From Absidia repens (taxonomy: Eukaryota > Mucoromycota > Mucoromycetes > Mucorales > Cunninghamellaceae): DNA of 64,000 bases. The stretch covers positions 558,001 to 622,000 of the forward strand of contig MCGE01000003.1 in NCBI GenBank assembly GCA_002105175.1, given 5' to 3'. Below, in pieces: positions 24,556 to 35,653 of the stretch (positions are counted from its first letter, which is position 1; each line of letters begins with the position of its first letter). The translations under genes were made by a program, and so were the position numbers. The notes beneath the pieces were generated by a model. The model had not been told where the DNA came from and did not search any database. It was given only the letters and a program-made list of their open reading frames with translations.

Positions 24556-25206
24556 AAGTTGATGAGCACTGGTTGAAGATGGTCGTTGATACGTTGTCGT
24601 GTAGAATGAAAAATAAAGTAAATACCAATGATGAACGATGATATCAGCACAAAATAACGTGAAGTATGTATATAGAGAGGGATAAAATATACAAGTGTGA
24701 CAAAAACAGAATAACTTCCAAAAAAAAAAAAAATCCAAGCAAGAGGGAAAGAAGACTGTTCAGGTAAGGAAAAAAAAATAATGGTTCACAACAAGTCATA
24801 ATTAAAACACCGCCATTGGAATTACAGTGTAAATATCAAAGTGAAGGTAAAGAATATATGGTCTACAGTATAAAAGAGCATATATCGAGTAAAAGGGAAC
24901 ATAAAAACAGGCAATGATAGTGTGGGGAAGAGCGGATCATACTGTAGTCCCCGCTTCATGAAAAGCGGATTTGCCTACAGTGTAATTTTGTCCTAATATA
25001 CTGCTGATTCTTAAGATATATAGCTTGGTATTCATATGATAGTAAAGCACATTTTGAAATCAATTATATGTCTTTTCGTTTCATACAAATGTTCGATAGT
25101 TTGATATTTTATTGTCATGGAACAAAAGAAAAGTTCGTCTGCTCATTTATCGGCGGAATTTCAATTTCAATTTTTTGCCTTTCTTTTTCTGAAAGAACTC
25201 CCATCT
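24556..25206. promoter_or_regulatory. Divergent upstream region of ADA2 and the next gene
   Basis: The 651 bases between two divergent start codons contain a perfect two-part inverted repeat at 24941-24981 (see separate entry) and AT-rich DNA. No ORF of interest is seen. Confidence 0.45.
24941..24981. repeat. Two-part hairpin in the ADA2 upstream region
   Basis: ACTGTAG pairs with CTACAGT, and inside them CCGCTT pairs with AAGCGG around the loop CATGAA. The stems are separated by TCC and ATTTGC, giving an interrupted stem of 13 base pairs. It may be a DNA-level operator-like palindrome or an RNA hairpin; the function is unknown. Confidence 0.55.
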
Positions 25207-26733
25207 ATGACAACCCCATCAAATGAAGCCTCAAAGACTGTGCGTACTAGGTCTTTGAGGTTCATGAATCAATCAAAAAATTCAAGTAATATAATAAAAA
25301 GAATAAAAGGGATTATTATTAAGGAAAAAGAATGCTGATCACTTATTGACCTTATTTAGCTCATTATGAACTTCCTTCTCTGCGTGCAAAACCAAGACAA
25401 AACCAAGATATTGATACCGATAATGAAAGTGACGTGAACGATGATAGCGATAATGGTGATATCAATGAAAGTGAACATGGCATATTGTCTGACTCGCCCT
25501 CGGAAGACAGCGACTTTGAACAAGACAGCGACGATGGAAGTGTTTTTTCTATGGACGAAGTCGATGATCTCGACAATGAAGAAGAATTGGCGAATCCTAC
25601 TAGATCACGGGACCGACAACGGCGACAACAGCGACAACGACATGATACTATAATGGGAAACAACGCCAAATCTACGAGCTCAAGGTCAAGTAAACGGCGT
25701 TTAAACGACGATGGTGAAGACACCTTGAAACTGGATGACAACCACCACCTGGAGCAGACAACTGTCGGTAAAAGCAGCCCCAACAACCATCGCCAACCCA
25801 AAAAACGCAAACTTAGGCCAAGGCACACCATACGACCTACCACAGTTTACAGTGACCTCGTATCTGGAGACTCCGAATGGATGGAACAAGATCTGGGAAT
25901 TCAATATACAAGTGATATGGACGTTTCTATGAACGATAGGCGCCGGAAATCAATACCCACGTCGCCTCTGGTGTTAGGTTCACCTTCCAAGATAGTAAAA
26001 GCTGCCGGTGATGGTGAACAAAAACAACAGCATCAACAACAGCATCAACAACAGCATCAACAGCAGCATCAACAACAGCTTCAACAACAGCATCAACTAC
26101 AGCACCAACAGCAACATCAAGGTGGATTTGATATAACGGCAGTTACTTTCTCGCCCGACCAAACAGGAACAAGCACCGCGTCTCAACCTTCGAAACCGGA
26201 CGAAAAAAAATGGCCACGAAGAGCCCAAGCATCGATGTTTTTGGGTAAACTGCAAGTCAAGGAAAAGGATACATTGGATCTTAGTCAACACTCGTTTATT
26301 CCTGATGATTTCTTTGGACCCAGTCGGAAAACAGCGGCAGCGACGGCAACCGATGGTCATGATTCACGGTGGGCTGGGATGAAAAATCATACAACTCAAA
26401 TGACCAATAACGATGGTGACCCTGACGATATGCGTGGCCCTGATGAAGGTTCATCTGACATGGTCGATCAATATGACTTTAAAATCATCAGTGAACCAAG
26501 CTCGATGACAATACACCCAGCAAGGTAAGGGAAAATACTAACAGTAATGCAAGACCATTAGTTATTAATTTCTTTATATGTATATTTATATATATTTTAG
26601 TAATCCGATTTTGGATGATCAGATCGCTACTCATACCCAAGTTAACCCTAATCCACCTTCGCCAACGCAGGAAGATCAACCGCGACCGACCCTTGGCTTT
26701 TTTAGACGAATCGCTGGTTTTTTCTTTAGTTGA
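25207..26733 (+). CDS. Unrecognised acidic, Gln-rich nuclear-type protein
   Basis: I do not recognise the family. Three exons (25207-25285, 25360-26524, 26601-26733) join in frame (NSTHYELPSLRAKPRQ; HPASNPILDD) and give 458 residues. Residues about 30-85 are strongly acidic (DSDNGDINES, SEDSDFEQDSDDG); basic clusters such as SRSSKRRLN and QPKKRKLRPRH could be nuclear localisation signals; a Gln/His run sits near residues 225-255 (CAA/CAG/CAT repeats at 26020-26120). Short conserved-looking patches include TTVYSDLVSGDSEWMEQD and ASMFLGKLQVKEKDTLDL. The C terminus ends in a small aromatic stretch, GFFRRIAGFFFS. The start at MTTPSNEA is preferred over the in-frame upstream ATG at 25117. Confidence 0.7.
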
Positions 26734-26841
26734 TTTAGTTTGTTGTCTTATACATTATATGTATTTATTTTATTTCCTCCTTTTTATTTATTTATTCCTC
26801 ATGTGTCTTTCCCCACCCTTCTTTTCTTATATACTTTATCC

Positions 26842-26847
26842 AATAAA
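26842..26847 (+). terminator. Poly(A) signal after the acidic nuclear-type gene
   Basis: AATAAA in the context CCAATAAAAAACC, about 110 bases after the stop codon. Confidence 0.5.
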
Positions 26848-27106
26848 AAACCGAACGTTTCATTGAACAGCTAAAATTCACTATTACCAGCAATCGATGC
26901 CATAATTTGTCATCCGCTTTGATTTTATTGGTCGGTAGATATTTATAGCAGTAGGGACGAAAAAACAGTGCCAACCCCCTTTCTTTCTCCTCTCTTTCTT
27001 TCTCCCAGTTACATTATTCTCCAACGTCACCCCACCCCCAACCATTCACTCAACTCATTTTTGTTACTATCGTTCTTTTTATCTGTATCGTTTTTATACT
27101 CGTATT

Positions 27107-28440
27107 ATGGTCCTTTCTTCTGCCTTTTATCGCTCTTCCTCCCAAGGTAAAAACAAAAATAATACTATATGCAACCGTTGACAGAGAAACCAATATAATC
27201 TATAATTTATTACATCTTGATAGTTTTCTGTCGATCTCCTTCTTCTTTTACAACTGGTCGATGGTGTAAATATTATGTCTCCTCTACTCGCCCTACCGAA
27301 CAACCTTTACCTGATCTCGCCACCAATGTCACCCCGGCAACGATTCACCTACCACCGCCAATGATTCGCCCACCTTCATCAACATCGCAACATCATCATC
27401 CCAATTCCGTCTCTAACAAGAGTTCTGGCGATTATATCCTGCTTGACAACGATTTATCTTCTACTGCAGCTGTCCCGATTATTCTTGCCTCCGATCATCA
27501 TCCTCAGATTGATGTAACACGCCCTTCACCAAAAGCCAACTCTGTACTACACCGATCACCTTCAGCTTCATCTACTTTGACACATCATTTTGACACCTTT
27601 GCTCTAGTGGAACGATTGCAAACTGAAGGTGGATTCACTAAAAAACAAGCTCGCTTCTTGATGGAAATTATGCAACAGCAGATTAGAGCAAGGTAAGGAA
27701 GGTCAAGCTATTTTGTTTTTAATTGCTACTGGGTATTTGAATATAACATATGCTTACGCTCATTCTCTTTTCATTATGAATTTTTATTAGGGTGGTTACT
27801 ACAAAGGATGATTTATTAGCATCGTCACAACTGGAAAATGTGAGTCATGGCGTTATACTTCTTCGTATCCTTCCTTCTCATACACATTTTTATTCTAGGA
27901 AGCCCATGTATTAAGCGCCAGCATAGATGATCTTCGAAATGCAGTAACGATCAGCAGAAAAAACGACGCCGCCTTATTGCAAGCGGAACTAACCTCAATC
28001 TCTCGTGATATTGAAAACCTGGAACAGCAATTGAATGAAGATGTCGTATATTTACACAACTCGATTGATCTTACGTTGAATGATTTTAGGACGGACATCA
28101 GGCAGGAGCAAAAAGTTACTATGATTGAAACACAACAAGTCAATCATCGCTTGACTGTATTGCAAGCCGATGCAAATATGGCTTTAGAACGACTGAAATG
28201 GGAAACCATTTGGCAAAGTCTACGTAAGAATTTCAAGGAGGATGCGGCGTTTCTGTTTTTATTTACTAACCCCCCCTCCCTTTTTTTTTATTCCAAATAG
28301 TAAGTATCGTTGTTACCAGCATGGGTCTGACGATGGTGGGATTTGGTCTCTCATCTCTGCGCTCCAAGAAAGTGGCCCCTCCAGCTATTGAACGATCTGA
28401 AATTGACCATACTCTGACTATTGCCGATATGGAAATTTAG
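27107..28440 (+). CDS. Mitochondrial coiled-coil protein, DUF1640/MCUR1-FMP32 family
   Basis: Inner-membrane scaffold type known in animals as MCUR1 (calcium uniporter and complex IV assembly) and in yeast as Fmp32 and relatives. Five exons (27107-27146, 27224-27692, 27791-27839, 27899-28223, 28301-28440) sum to 340 residues. The N terminus MVLSSAFYRSSSQVFCRSPS is a likely mitochondrial targeting peptide. A 120-residue Ser/Pro-rich linker precedes the family core: FDTFALVERLQTEGGFTKKQ, the coiled coil ISRDIENLEQQLNEDVVYLH, and LERLKWETIWQSL. A transmembrane helix (IVVTSMGLTMVGFGLSSL) stands near the C terminus. The specific role in fungi is not inferred beyond a respiratory or inner-membrane function. 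Confidence 0.85.
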
Positions 28441-28712
28441 ATTTTTAGTCCCCCCCTCTCTCTTTTGTAGTTTTAATTAAGCGTTTGACATGATTCCCCG
28501 ACCACTCACACATCCCCTACAATATATATGATTCGTTTTTTTTTTTGCTTCCTTTTTTTTTTTTTTTTTTTTTTAAAAAAAAGTGCACCTTCCCGTATTC
28601 TTGTTTATATATCTCTTATCTTTTTCTCTGTAATAAACATCATAATAAAGTAATATACCATTTTACTTGCTTTTACCTTTATAAGTACTTGATTGAAATT
28701 TGTCGACATATA

Positions 28713-28713
28713 C

Positions 28714-28746
<33 letters not shown>
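28713..28746 (+). repeat. Poly-A tract
   Basis: An uninterrupted A run of about 34 bases, close to the T/A palindromic tract at 28557-28585. Confidence 0.85.
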
Positions 28747-28751
<5 letters not shown>

Positions 28752-28789
28752 TTCATTTCCTTTTTGTTCCCAATTATAAACTTTTGAAG

Positions 28790-28960
28790 CTTTGGTGATC
28801 TAAAATTAGTGTCAGGACTAGTTTACCCAGTGTTCAGATTAGGGACTACAATTTGCATTGGGAAGTGCTTTTATTTTGGATCTAGGATCTGAAGGCGCCG
28901 TTAGCTGGCTTTTTGGAGTCTTCATTGACTTAGTTTAGTATTGGTGTGGCATGTTTTCTA
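28790..28960 (-). repeat. Dispersed repeat, copy C
   Basis: Reverse-oriented core near 28850-28878 (GGGAAGTGCTTTTATTTTGG), preceded by GTGTCAGGACTAGTTT and followed by CTGAAGGCGCCGTTAGCTGG. The end beyond the CTTAGTTTAGTATTGG block lacks the AATAAA seen in copy B, so it looks truncated or diverged. Confidence 0.7.
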
Positions 28961-28964
28961 TCAA

Positions 28965-29065
28965 CATCCATCTCTCATATAATTAATTGCACAATGCTCT
29001 AAAGTTTACGCCTATAATCTCACAGCTAAAGACTACAGCCATAATAACCGCCTCTACATTATTGC
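28965..29065 (+). repeat. Duplicated segment, copy 1
   Basis: Nearly repeated at 30440-30535: shared blocks are ATCCATCTCTCATA, AATTAATTG, ACAATGCTCTAAAGTTTACG, CCTATAA, TCTCACAGCTAAA or near-variants, and CCATAATAACC. The similarity resumes after the tandem array (ACTTGGACATCCAC at 29381; ACTTGGACATCAAC near 30575). Confidence 0.8.
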
Positions 29066-29074
29066 CCAGTAGAA

Positions 29075-29370
29075 ATATTGTACTTTTTATATGCTACTTG
29101 AAGTGGAAATATTTTACTTTTTATATGCTACTTGAAGTGGAAATATTGTACTTTTTATATGCTACTTGAAGTGGAAATATTGTACTTTTTATATGCTACT
29201 TGAAGTGGAAATATTGTACTTTTTATATGCTACTTGAAGTGGAAATATTGTACTTTTTATATGCTACCTGAAGTGGAAATATTGTACTTTTTATATGCTA
29301 CCTGAAGTGGAAATATTGTGCTTTTTATATGCTACCTGAAGTGGAAATATTGTACTTTTTATATGCTCAA
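29075..29370 (+). repeat. 34-bp tandem repeat array, about 8.5 units
   Basis: Consecutive, almost identical 34-base units containing TACTTTTTATATGCTAC, TTGAAGTGG and AAATATTG. Variants are few (TTTTAC for TTGTAC, ACCTGAAG for ACTTGAAG in the later units, one G for A), so expansion was recent. The open frames reading YFLYAT-like repeats are by-products. Confidence 0.93.
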
Positions 29371-29959
29371 CCACACACATACTTGGACATCCACGTTTGC
29401 TTGGATCCGCTTTCTAGTCACATACTCCTTCTACTCACACCATTTTTTTCCCCCCCTCCAATATCCCCATACACATACAGAAATACCCCTCCGTACCGCT
29501 AAAAAAAACATATAAATCCGCTAAAAAAGCGCCGGGAGAGCCTTCCAAAAGTATTAATACCTGCTATAGGCTTTCCAAACCAATAATAAAAGACCCCCCA
29601 TCAAACACAGACAGTGTACCGCAATAGAATAGTATGTAGAATAGTCTACCGCAATAGAATAGTATGTACAATAGCCTGTCACAGTAGAATAGCTTTGCCA
29701 TTCCATTGTTTCATTGCAAAATAAAAAAGCTTTTATTGAATAATGATACGTAGTCAATACTATACTAATAGGAAAGAAGATGTAAAAATAGGGGGCCGCT
29801 AATAGTAGCTGAGAGAGATACTAAACTTGATGAATGGTGTAGAAGAAGGAACGATGTACGATGTACGATAAAAAAGGGATTTCTAAAAGGGATCTCTATA
29901 AATGGCGATCTCCAAACTTCTAATGAAGCTTAAACAAACATTTATTTCAAACAAAGACA

Positions 29960-30150
29960 AGGTTTAAGGAAGCAGATATATGTTTTATTGAAGAAAAGAG
30001 ATATATACGTGTACTAAGCTAATCAAGACATTTCCCCAAGATTCTAGAATCAAAATGAAAGGGTTTCCCCATGCTTCTTGAAATCCCTTTTCTAAAACCC
30101 TTCTAAACTATTTCTAAACAGAAAGCCAAAACCACCAGGTCCACAATGAG
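29960..30150 (+). repeat. Dispersed repeat, copy D
   Basis: Core near 30054-30080 (AATGAAAGGGTTTCCCCATG), preceded by CTAAGCTAATC and followed by CTTCTTGAAATCCCTTTTCT and CCTTCTAAACTA. TATGTTTTATTGAAG about 80 bases to the left is the reverse-strand AATAAA position seen in copies B, F and G. Confidence 0.75.
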
Positions 30151-30439
30151 CCAAAAACAGTGAACAGATGTTGGCTCATTCCCGTTGACTTGTCTTTTTT
30201 TTTTTTTTTTTTTTTTTGGATTTGCGCTCCCATTTTTTTTTTTTTTGGATCAACAATCCAGATTGCCGGCGGCGGCGGTTGAATTCACACCCATCTGGCT
30301 TTACAGCCTGCAAAATCCAATTAACCTGCAATATACTCTTCTTCGCTTTATATAAAACGAACTACGAAACCGTTCAACTTCAAATTTTCCATGCATCTTT
30401 AGAAATATTATACAATCATTTTTTGTCACCAAACAAACC

Positions 30440-30535
30440 ATCCATCTCTCATACAATTAATTGTACAATGCTCTAAAGTTTACGCCTATAAGCTCACAGC
30501 TAAAAGCCTACAACCATAATAACCCCCCCTCTATG
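30440..30535 (+). repeat. Duplicated segment, copy 2
   Basis: Partner of 28965-29065, lacking the 34-bp array. Just to the left, 30370-30435 also matches 17040-17105, so several fragments of repeat origin are stacked here. Confidence 0.8.
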
Positions 30536-31107
30536 CTATAGCCATAGCCCGCCATTCAAACACACATTTTTTACTTGGACATCAACATCAACATTCACTT
30601 GACCTCCTCACCATTTTACCTTTTGTTTCTTCCAATATCCCCCTTACTCATCCCCAAAAACTGCCCGCCTGTCGTATTCCTGGTTCCTGATTAGTAATAT
30701 TTATGTTAAAATATCTATACCATCATTATTTGTCATCATCCACACATATCAGGTACGCGGCTACTCATCGCGTCCCAACAATTGTACCTTGTCACTACCC
30801 AGCATATCCTTACACTGGCTATGTTTCACTTGGTCTACAATCAAGATCAAAGGTTACTCATCTATCTATTCCATAATACACTATTTTATTCCCTCATCTC
30901 GAACTCTACCAATAATCCATTATCATCTACAATCATTTATCATCATAGAAATTTATTATTACAACATCCGCTTCTCTAGCTTTTACTATAAAAACCCACT
31001 GTCATTTTATTCAATAAAAAACCATATCAATTGTATCACTTATTTACTCTTGTCTTTATTTACAAACATTTCACCGCCACACCCCTAAAAATTCAATAAA
31101 TCGGGAA

Positions 31108-31166
31108 TAGCTCGACCGCGGAGCGCGCGGCTTCGCCGCGCTTTTGCCAAAAGCTTCGGAGAAGCA
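31108..31166 (+). other. GC-rich double hairpin
   Basis: In very AT-rich surroundings, GCGCGGC and GCCGCGC pair around TTC (31125-31141), and GCTTC pairs with GAAGC around GGA (31153-31165). The first hairpin is preceded by CTCGACCGCGGA. No coding gene surrounds it. A fragment of a mobile element or of a structured RNA is possible; nothing here decides. Confidence 0.5.
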
Positions 31167-32484
31167 TCCTTTTAAACCCCGAAAAGTTTTTGTGAACTCC
31201 GCAACCAATAAACGTTGTGTTATTGCGGTTCTAAATGGGCGATTTTATATAAAAGAGCAAAATAAAGGGTTGAAAGTGAAAATAGACACTCCATAGCAAT
31301 TTGTTTTCGAAATTAGTAGACGGATAATGGGTTTATCCGGCCGAGAGTGGTACCGATCGATGCGGAATGTTTTAGAGTATGTTACACATAAGTTTAAGAT
31401 TCATCGGCCGACATTTGTGGTATATCGCAAAATGGCTTTTAATATCTAACTTTATACATAGTTTAGACACAGTGACGTACGTTACACCGATCGAAAGTGC
31501 TTGTAAAACTACATATTTTAATGTAGTTCCAAAGTTATTGGAATTGAATTAACTAATTCTTGATTTTATTTCTGGAAAATGAGAAAATGAGAAAATGACA
31601 ATTGTTGTATTTGTGATACCCGAACCTATTTCACATCTTCTACATCTTTATATATTTATATCCCACTCCGCATTTCTTCACTTTGACATTTTGATAGGTA
31701 CTACCCTATACCTTATTTTCTTCATACTTCATCACCCGCTAAATTGCTTCCCCAACATCACTTCAGATTATCCCAATTTGTAACCATTTTATTATGACTT
31801 ACTTACAGTAGCTATAGAAAAAGATATAAATATGGCATTTTTGAATATTAAATAAAAAGAGTAACCAATTGTATCACTTACTTACCTTTGTGTTTATGTC
31901 AACTATTCAGGTTTTCATTATTATTTTTATTACTAATTTCAGATTTATTGAAAAATTAAAGTTGTCAGAACGGGTCCCAAATTTCAGGAACAAACTTCCG
32001 TGCGCAGATCGACATAGGGAACACAAATAGGTTGTTATCAGGGTCTGCAGTCGACATTTAAAGCCATTTATTTTGACTATAATCCCAATGCCTTAGTAGT
32101 AGTGTTGTATCTGGGCTCTTTTTGTAAAAAAAATATGATGCGGCTCACTTATAATGTCAAAGATTAGGCATGATCCTAGAAAGCTGATGGTTTTTTAAAA
32201 AATGGTCACCTCAAAAAAACAATGTATAAACATGATAATTCAGACCTTTAAGAACAAAACGTGTACATCAGTTTTTTCTTTTTATAAAAATAGAAAAACT
32301 TATCAGCCTTCGAAAAAAGAAGACTTTGGCTGGCTGGCCTAAGATTTAAAACGCATCTGATGTACTAAAAAGGAAAATGATATGTGCATTTATTTTGTAA
32401 AACACCGCGAAAACTGTAAAATATTATGCAGAAAACAAGGTCCTGTTTTTTTGATTTTTCCCGCTCCCATATCAAGCGTAGTTA

Positions 32485-32520
32485 GTAGATGTAGATGTAG
32501 ATGTAGATGTAGATGTAGAT
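32485..32520 (+). repeat. Hexamer tandem repeat (GTAGAT)6
   Basis: Six perfect GTAGAT units. Confidence 0.95.
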
Positions 32521-32699
32521 TGTAAGACTTGCAAATGAGGATTGGTTTATGTATTTTATTTATTATTTATACAATAAAAAGTGCCATCCCTTCTATTTTT
32601 TGTTGTTGTAGGGACACACACCCGATTGTATGTTTCTGCTTATAATAAGCCTATGTATATACATTTGGCAAGACAATCAAAAAATGATAGAAAAAGGCA

Positions 32700-32890
32700 A
32701 GATAAAGTTTATTCAGTAGTAATTATAACAATGACAACCAATACTAAACTAAGATGAAGGTTAATCTAATAGTGGCCCCAAATTCTGGATCCAAAATGAA
32801 AGGGTTTCCCCAAGCATCTCGTAATACCTGAGCCGAAAATCCTTCTAAACTAGTCCTGACACTAATCCCAGTTGAACATCATCCCATTGA
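32700..32890 (+). repeat. Dispersed repeat, copy E
   Basis: Core near 32792-32820 (AATGAAAGGGTTTCCCC, then AAGCATCTCGTAATACCTGA), preceded by AAAGTTTATTCAGTAG (reverse-strand AATAAA) and ACTAAACTAAG, followed by CCTTCTAAACTAGTCCTGAC and ACTAATCCCAG. Confidence 0.78.
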
Positions 32891-33270
32891 GATCAATGAA
32901 ATGGCGGTGACTTGAGAAGAAAAAAAAAAAAAGAAGAAAGGAAAGAGAAAAAAAAAAAAAGACTTTAAAAGGCATTTTTCAAACTGCGATTGAGCCGCAC
33001 CATAATCAGAAACCAGGAATAAGACAAAGAATACGCTACAATAAGGTATGCTGCGATATACTTACTATGCTACTATGAATTTCTGAAGGTCACAAGTGGA
33101 ATAATTTTGCTTTTGATTGGGTGCAGACAATCTAGAAAAAAATCAGATTAACTTTCTACAGTTGTCAAGAAATATGGGGTGCCATCGAAAGGGCATAAGG
33201 AAAAAGAGAGAGAAAGAACAAAAATTATATTTTTTTATTTGGGTAATAAAATACATGTTTAGTGGAATAA

Positions 33271-35517
33271 CTATTCTAAATTGATATCTGCCATGATAGT
33301 GGGTACTGCATCACGATATGAGGTATGTCCGTCAAGTTCCAGAGCCACGTTTTCAATGCCGTCAAATGGCACAGGAGCCAATCCACTAACTTTTGTTTCC
33401 AAGGAATGGAGTCGATAGACATAGGCTGAATAAAAGTAAGATAAAATAAAGCAATTCAAAACGAAAATAAATTTGAGTGTACAATAATTTGGGCCGGGGA
33501 TCTTCACAGAGAATTACCTAAAACCCAGTCATCAGCTGTGTAGCAATTCACAAACCGGCCAGAGACAACCGATTTTGCATTTTTCCATAATTGAGTATCA
33601 TCGCTGGGCACTGGTGCACCCATCAACACAACGTGATCAATGGCACCGTAGATTTTGCGACGATTTAATTCTTGTAAGCATTGCCAAATAACCAAACTTC
33701 CACAACTATAGCCAATCTATTCTAGGCATAATAAAAAAAGTCTAGTTAAAGAATAAAGAAAATGTTGACCTGGTAAGCCCTACTGCAGTACTGTTTATTA
33801 CCAAGTTACATGGACGGTTTCCTTGGACCCTTTCTTCTAATGTATTGGCCAACACTGAATATAAAAAAATATTAGTACAGTATCACAAAGTGGCGGTGGA
33901 GAGGAGTTGACAGATCCGACATACCTATTCCAGCTTTACGACTTCGATCAACAGCGATTTGCCAGGGATCATCAATGATATCAGCCACCTTGAGCAATGT
34001 CGCGGGAAGAGCAACAGCAGCAAAGAAGGCTGCCAAAGCTGTTTGTTTTGCCACTTCTAGACCAGCGTATTTGAGCGCTTGATTGGTAAGAAAGCGTCGA
34101 AAGGCATACCCAAGATCTAATAATGTTTTCTTTTCGTATTCCAAGCAAAATGTATCGATTTGATGTCGTTGATTTTCAAATGTTGCAATCCAAGGCGCCT
34201 AGTTGATTAATAGAAACCCAAATAATCAAAGGATATCATGAGTAATTTCGTTAATTCTATTATTTTTTCTTACTCGACTTACCGTAGTTTCTTTCAAATC
34301 ATCAAGTAAAAAGCCAGTAACACAAATAGTAGCCTAGACAGGGAAATCAATTGTCATTAGGATGTCTATGTTCCTTATTATATTTCCTTTTCTAAAGTGA
34401 CTTTTTACTTTTTTTTTTTTTTTTTTTACCTTAAGCGTAGGAATGGAGGGTATATCCTTATCCACCAAAATTTGTTGGAATCCAAATTCGTTCAGGCCTT
34501 GAGTTCGTCTGTGCATTTTAAAACCTGTCAATCCACCACCTATAATGGTAGGCCAATAATCATATCAATAATTATAATCGATTCAATACTTCATATTAAT
34601 GTCTAATCATTTACCTGTAAGACCAAAGAGACTCGTTACCAAGGCTATCCCACCAGCTGTTGCGAAGAATGTAGCACCAGTCAAGCCAACGATTAAAGGA
34701 GCCAACAAAGGAGCCGCCAGTCCGCCAGTAAGAGCTAATACATAAGAAGAGTAGTGAGTAATGAAAGAAAGCGTAAGGATACAGCTGATAAATTTACCAA
34801 TGACAGCCCCGCCGCCCACAACACCAGCACCAGTAGCGAACCAACGAAACATTTTCTTTTTGCTGTTGTTTTCGATCATGGCCAATTGAGCGGAGGAGTT
34901 CATTTGAGACGACCGATCTCCATAATCATCACTATCTTTGGACTTTTCTTGAAGCGAGAAGTACATTTGTTGTCCGAGACTCTTTTCGACTATCGCCAAT
35001 TCAGTACCTTCTAAGCCCATTTCCAACGTCATTGAGTATAAAAACTGACGTGTTCGTGCATCATATATAATATCTGCCGGTTCTTGCTCACTCCTATCGA
35101 AAAAAAGTCAAGCGAATCATAAATCAGGAAAAAGAGAAATGTTGTATTTTCCCAAATATACTTACTGTGTCGATGCTTGGTCCACATTCAGAGCGATGGA
35201 TAATAAATCTAACAAAACATCGATGCGGATATCAGTAGGTTTTGTGACTAGCGCAACAGCCTTTTCGAGGGGTAAAGAGGATATGGCATCTAAAGAAAAA
35301 ATATGAGGGTCAGATTTTAGCAAATAATTCAGTGCCACTTTAATACCTTTTTCTTCAGGAGTCAGTCCAATACGCGGAAGGATCTTTTGCCACCAGGGAA
35401 TCGTCCAGTCAGTACCGAGCTTATGTTCATTATCAATCAGGATAAATTGCACTAACCGAGCCACCGCCAATTTTTGATCATGTTGCCACTCTAAAGTAGA
35501 TGTACTGGCGGTCATGG
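33271..35517 (-). CDS. DUF726 alpha/beta-hydrolase (TMCO4/Mil1 type)
   Basis: Membrane-associated alpha/beta-hydrolase of the DUF726 family (yeast Mil1, animal TMCO4). The N-terminal helical part runs from MTASTSTLEWQHDQKLAVAR to LSIALNVDQASTQ. A Gly/Ala-rich hydrophobic region follows (GAGVVGGGAVIG; GGLAAPLLAPLIVGLTGATF; AGGIALVTSLFGLTG), probably membrane-inserted. The hydrolase core shows ATICVTGFLLD, the nucleophile elbow IGYSCGSLVIW (Ser in GYSCGS), HVVLMGAPVPSDD and a C-terminal His context in ELDGHTSYRD. At least eight exons; the stop is 33271-33273 after DINLE. In yeast, Mil1 interacts with the clathrin adaptor AP-1; the enzymatic substrate is unknown. The neighbouring gene on the same strand ends only 137 bases upstream of the start. 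Confidence 0.87.
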
Positions 35518-35653
35518 TATATAAAAAGGTAAACGAGAAAAAGAATGAGGGGAAAGACGGAGAAGACTCCTTTATTTTATTTTTCAAATGCCGACAACCA
35601 ACTTCCATTAAAACTAAAGATACCTAAAGACTATGAGCTTTCACTAAATTCCT

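Larger units (their letters stand above)
28441..33270. other. Gene-poor, repeat-rich stretch
   Basis: About 4.8 kb with no supportable coding gene. It contains T/A homopolymers (28557-28585, 28713-28746), dispersed repeat copies C, D and E, a 34-bp tandem array, two copies of a duplicated segment, a GC-rich double hairpin and short tandem repeats. The open frames at 30782, 30789 and 31595 are AT-driven and resemble no protein. Confidence 0.7.

Noticed and set aside
29318..29515. Open frames across the 34-bp array
   Set aside because: They are translations of the tandem unit and its flank.
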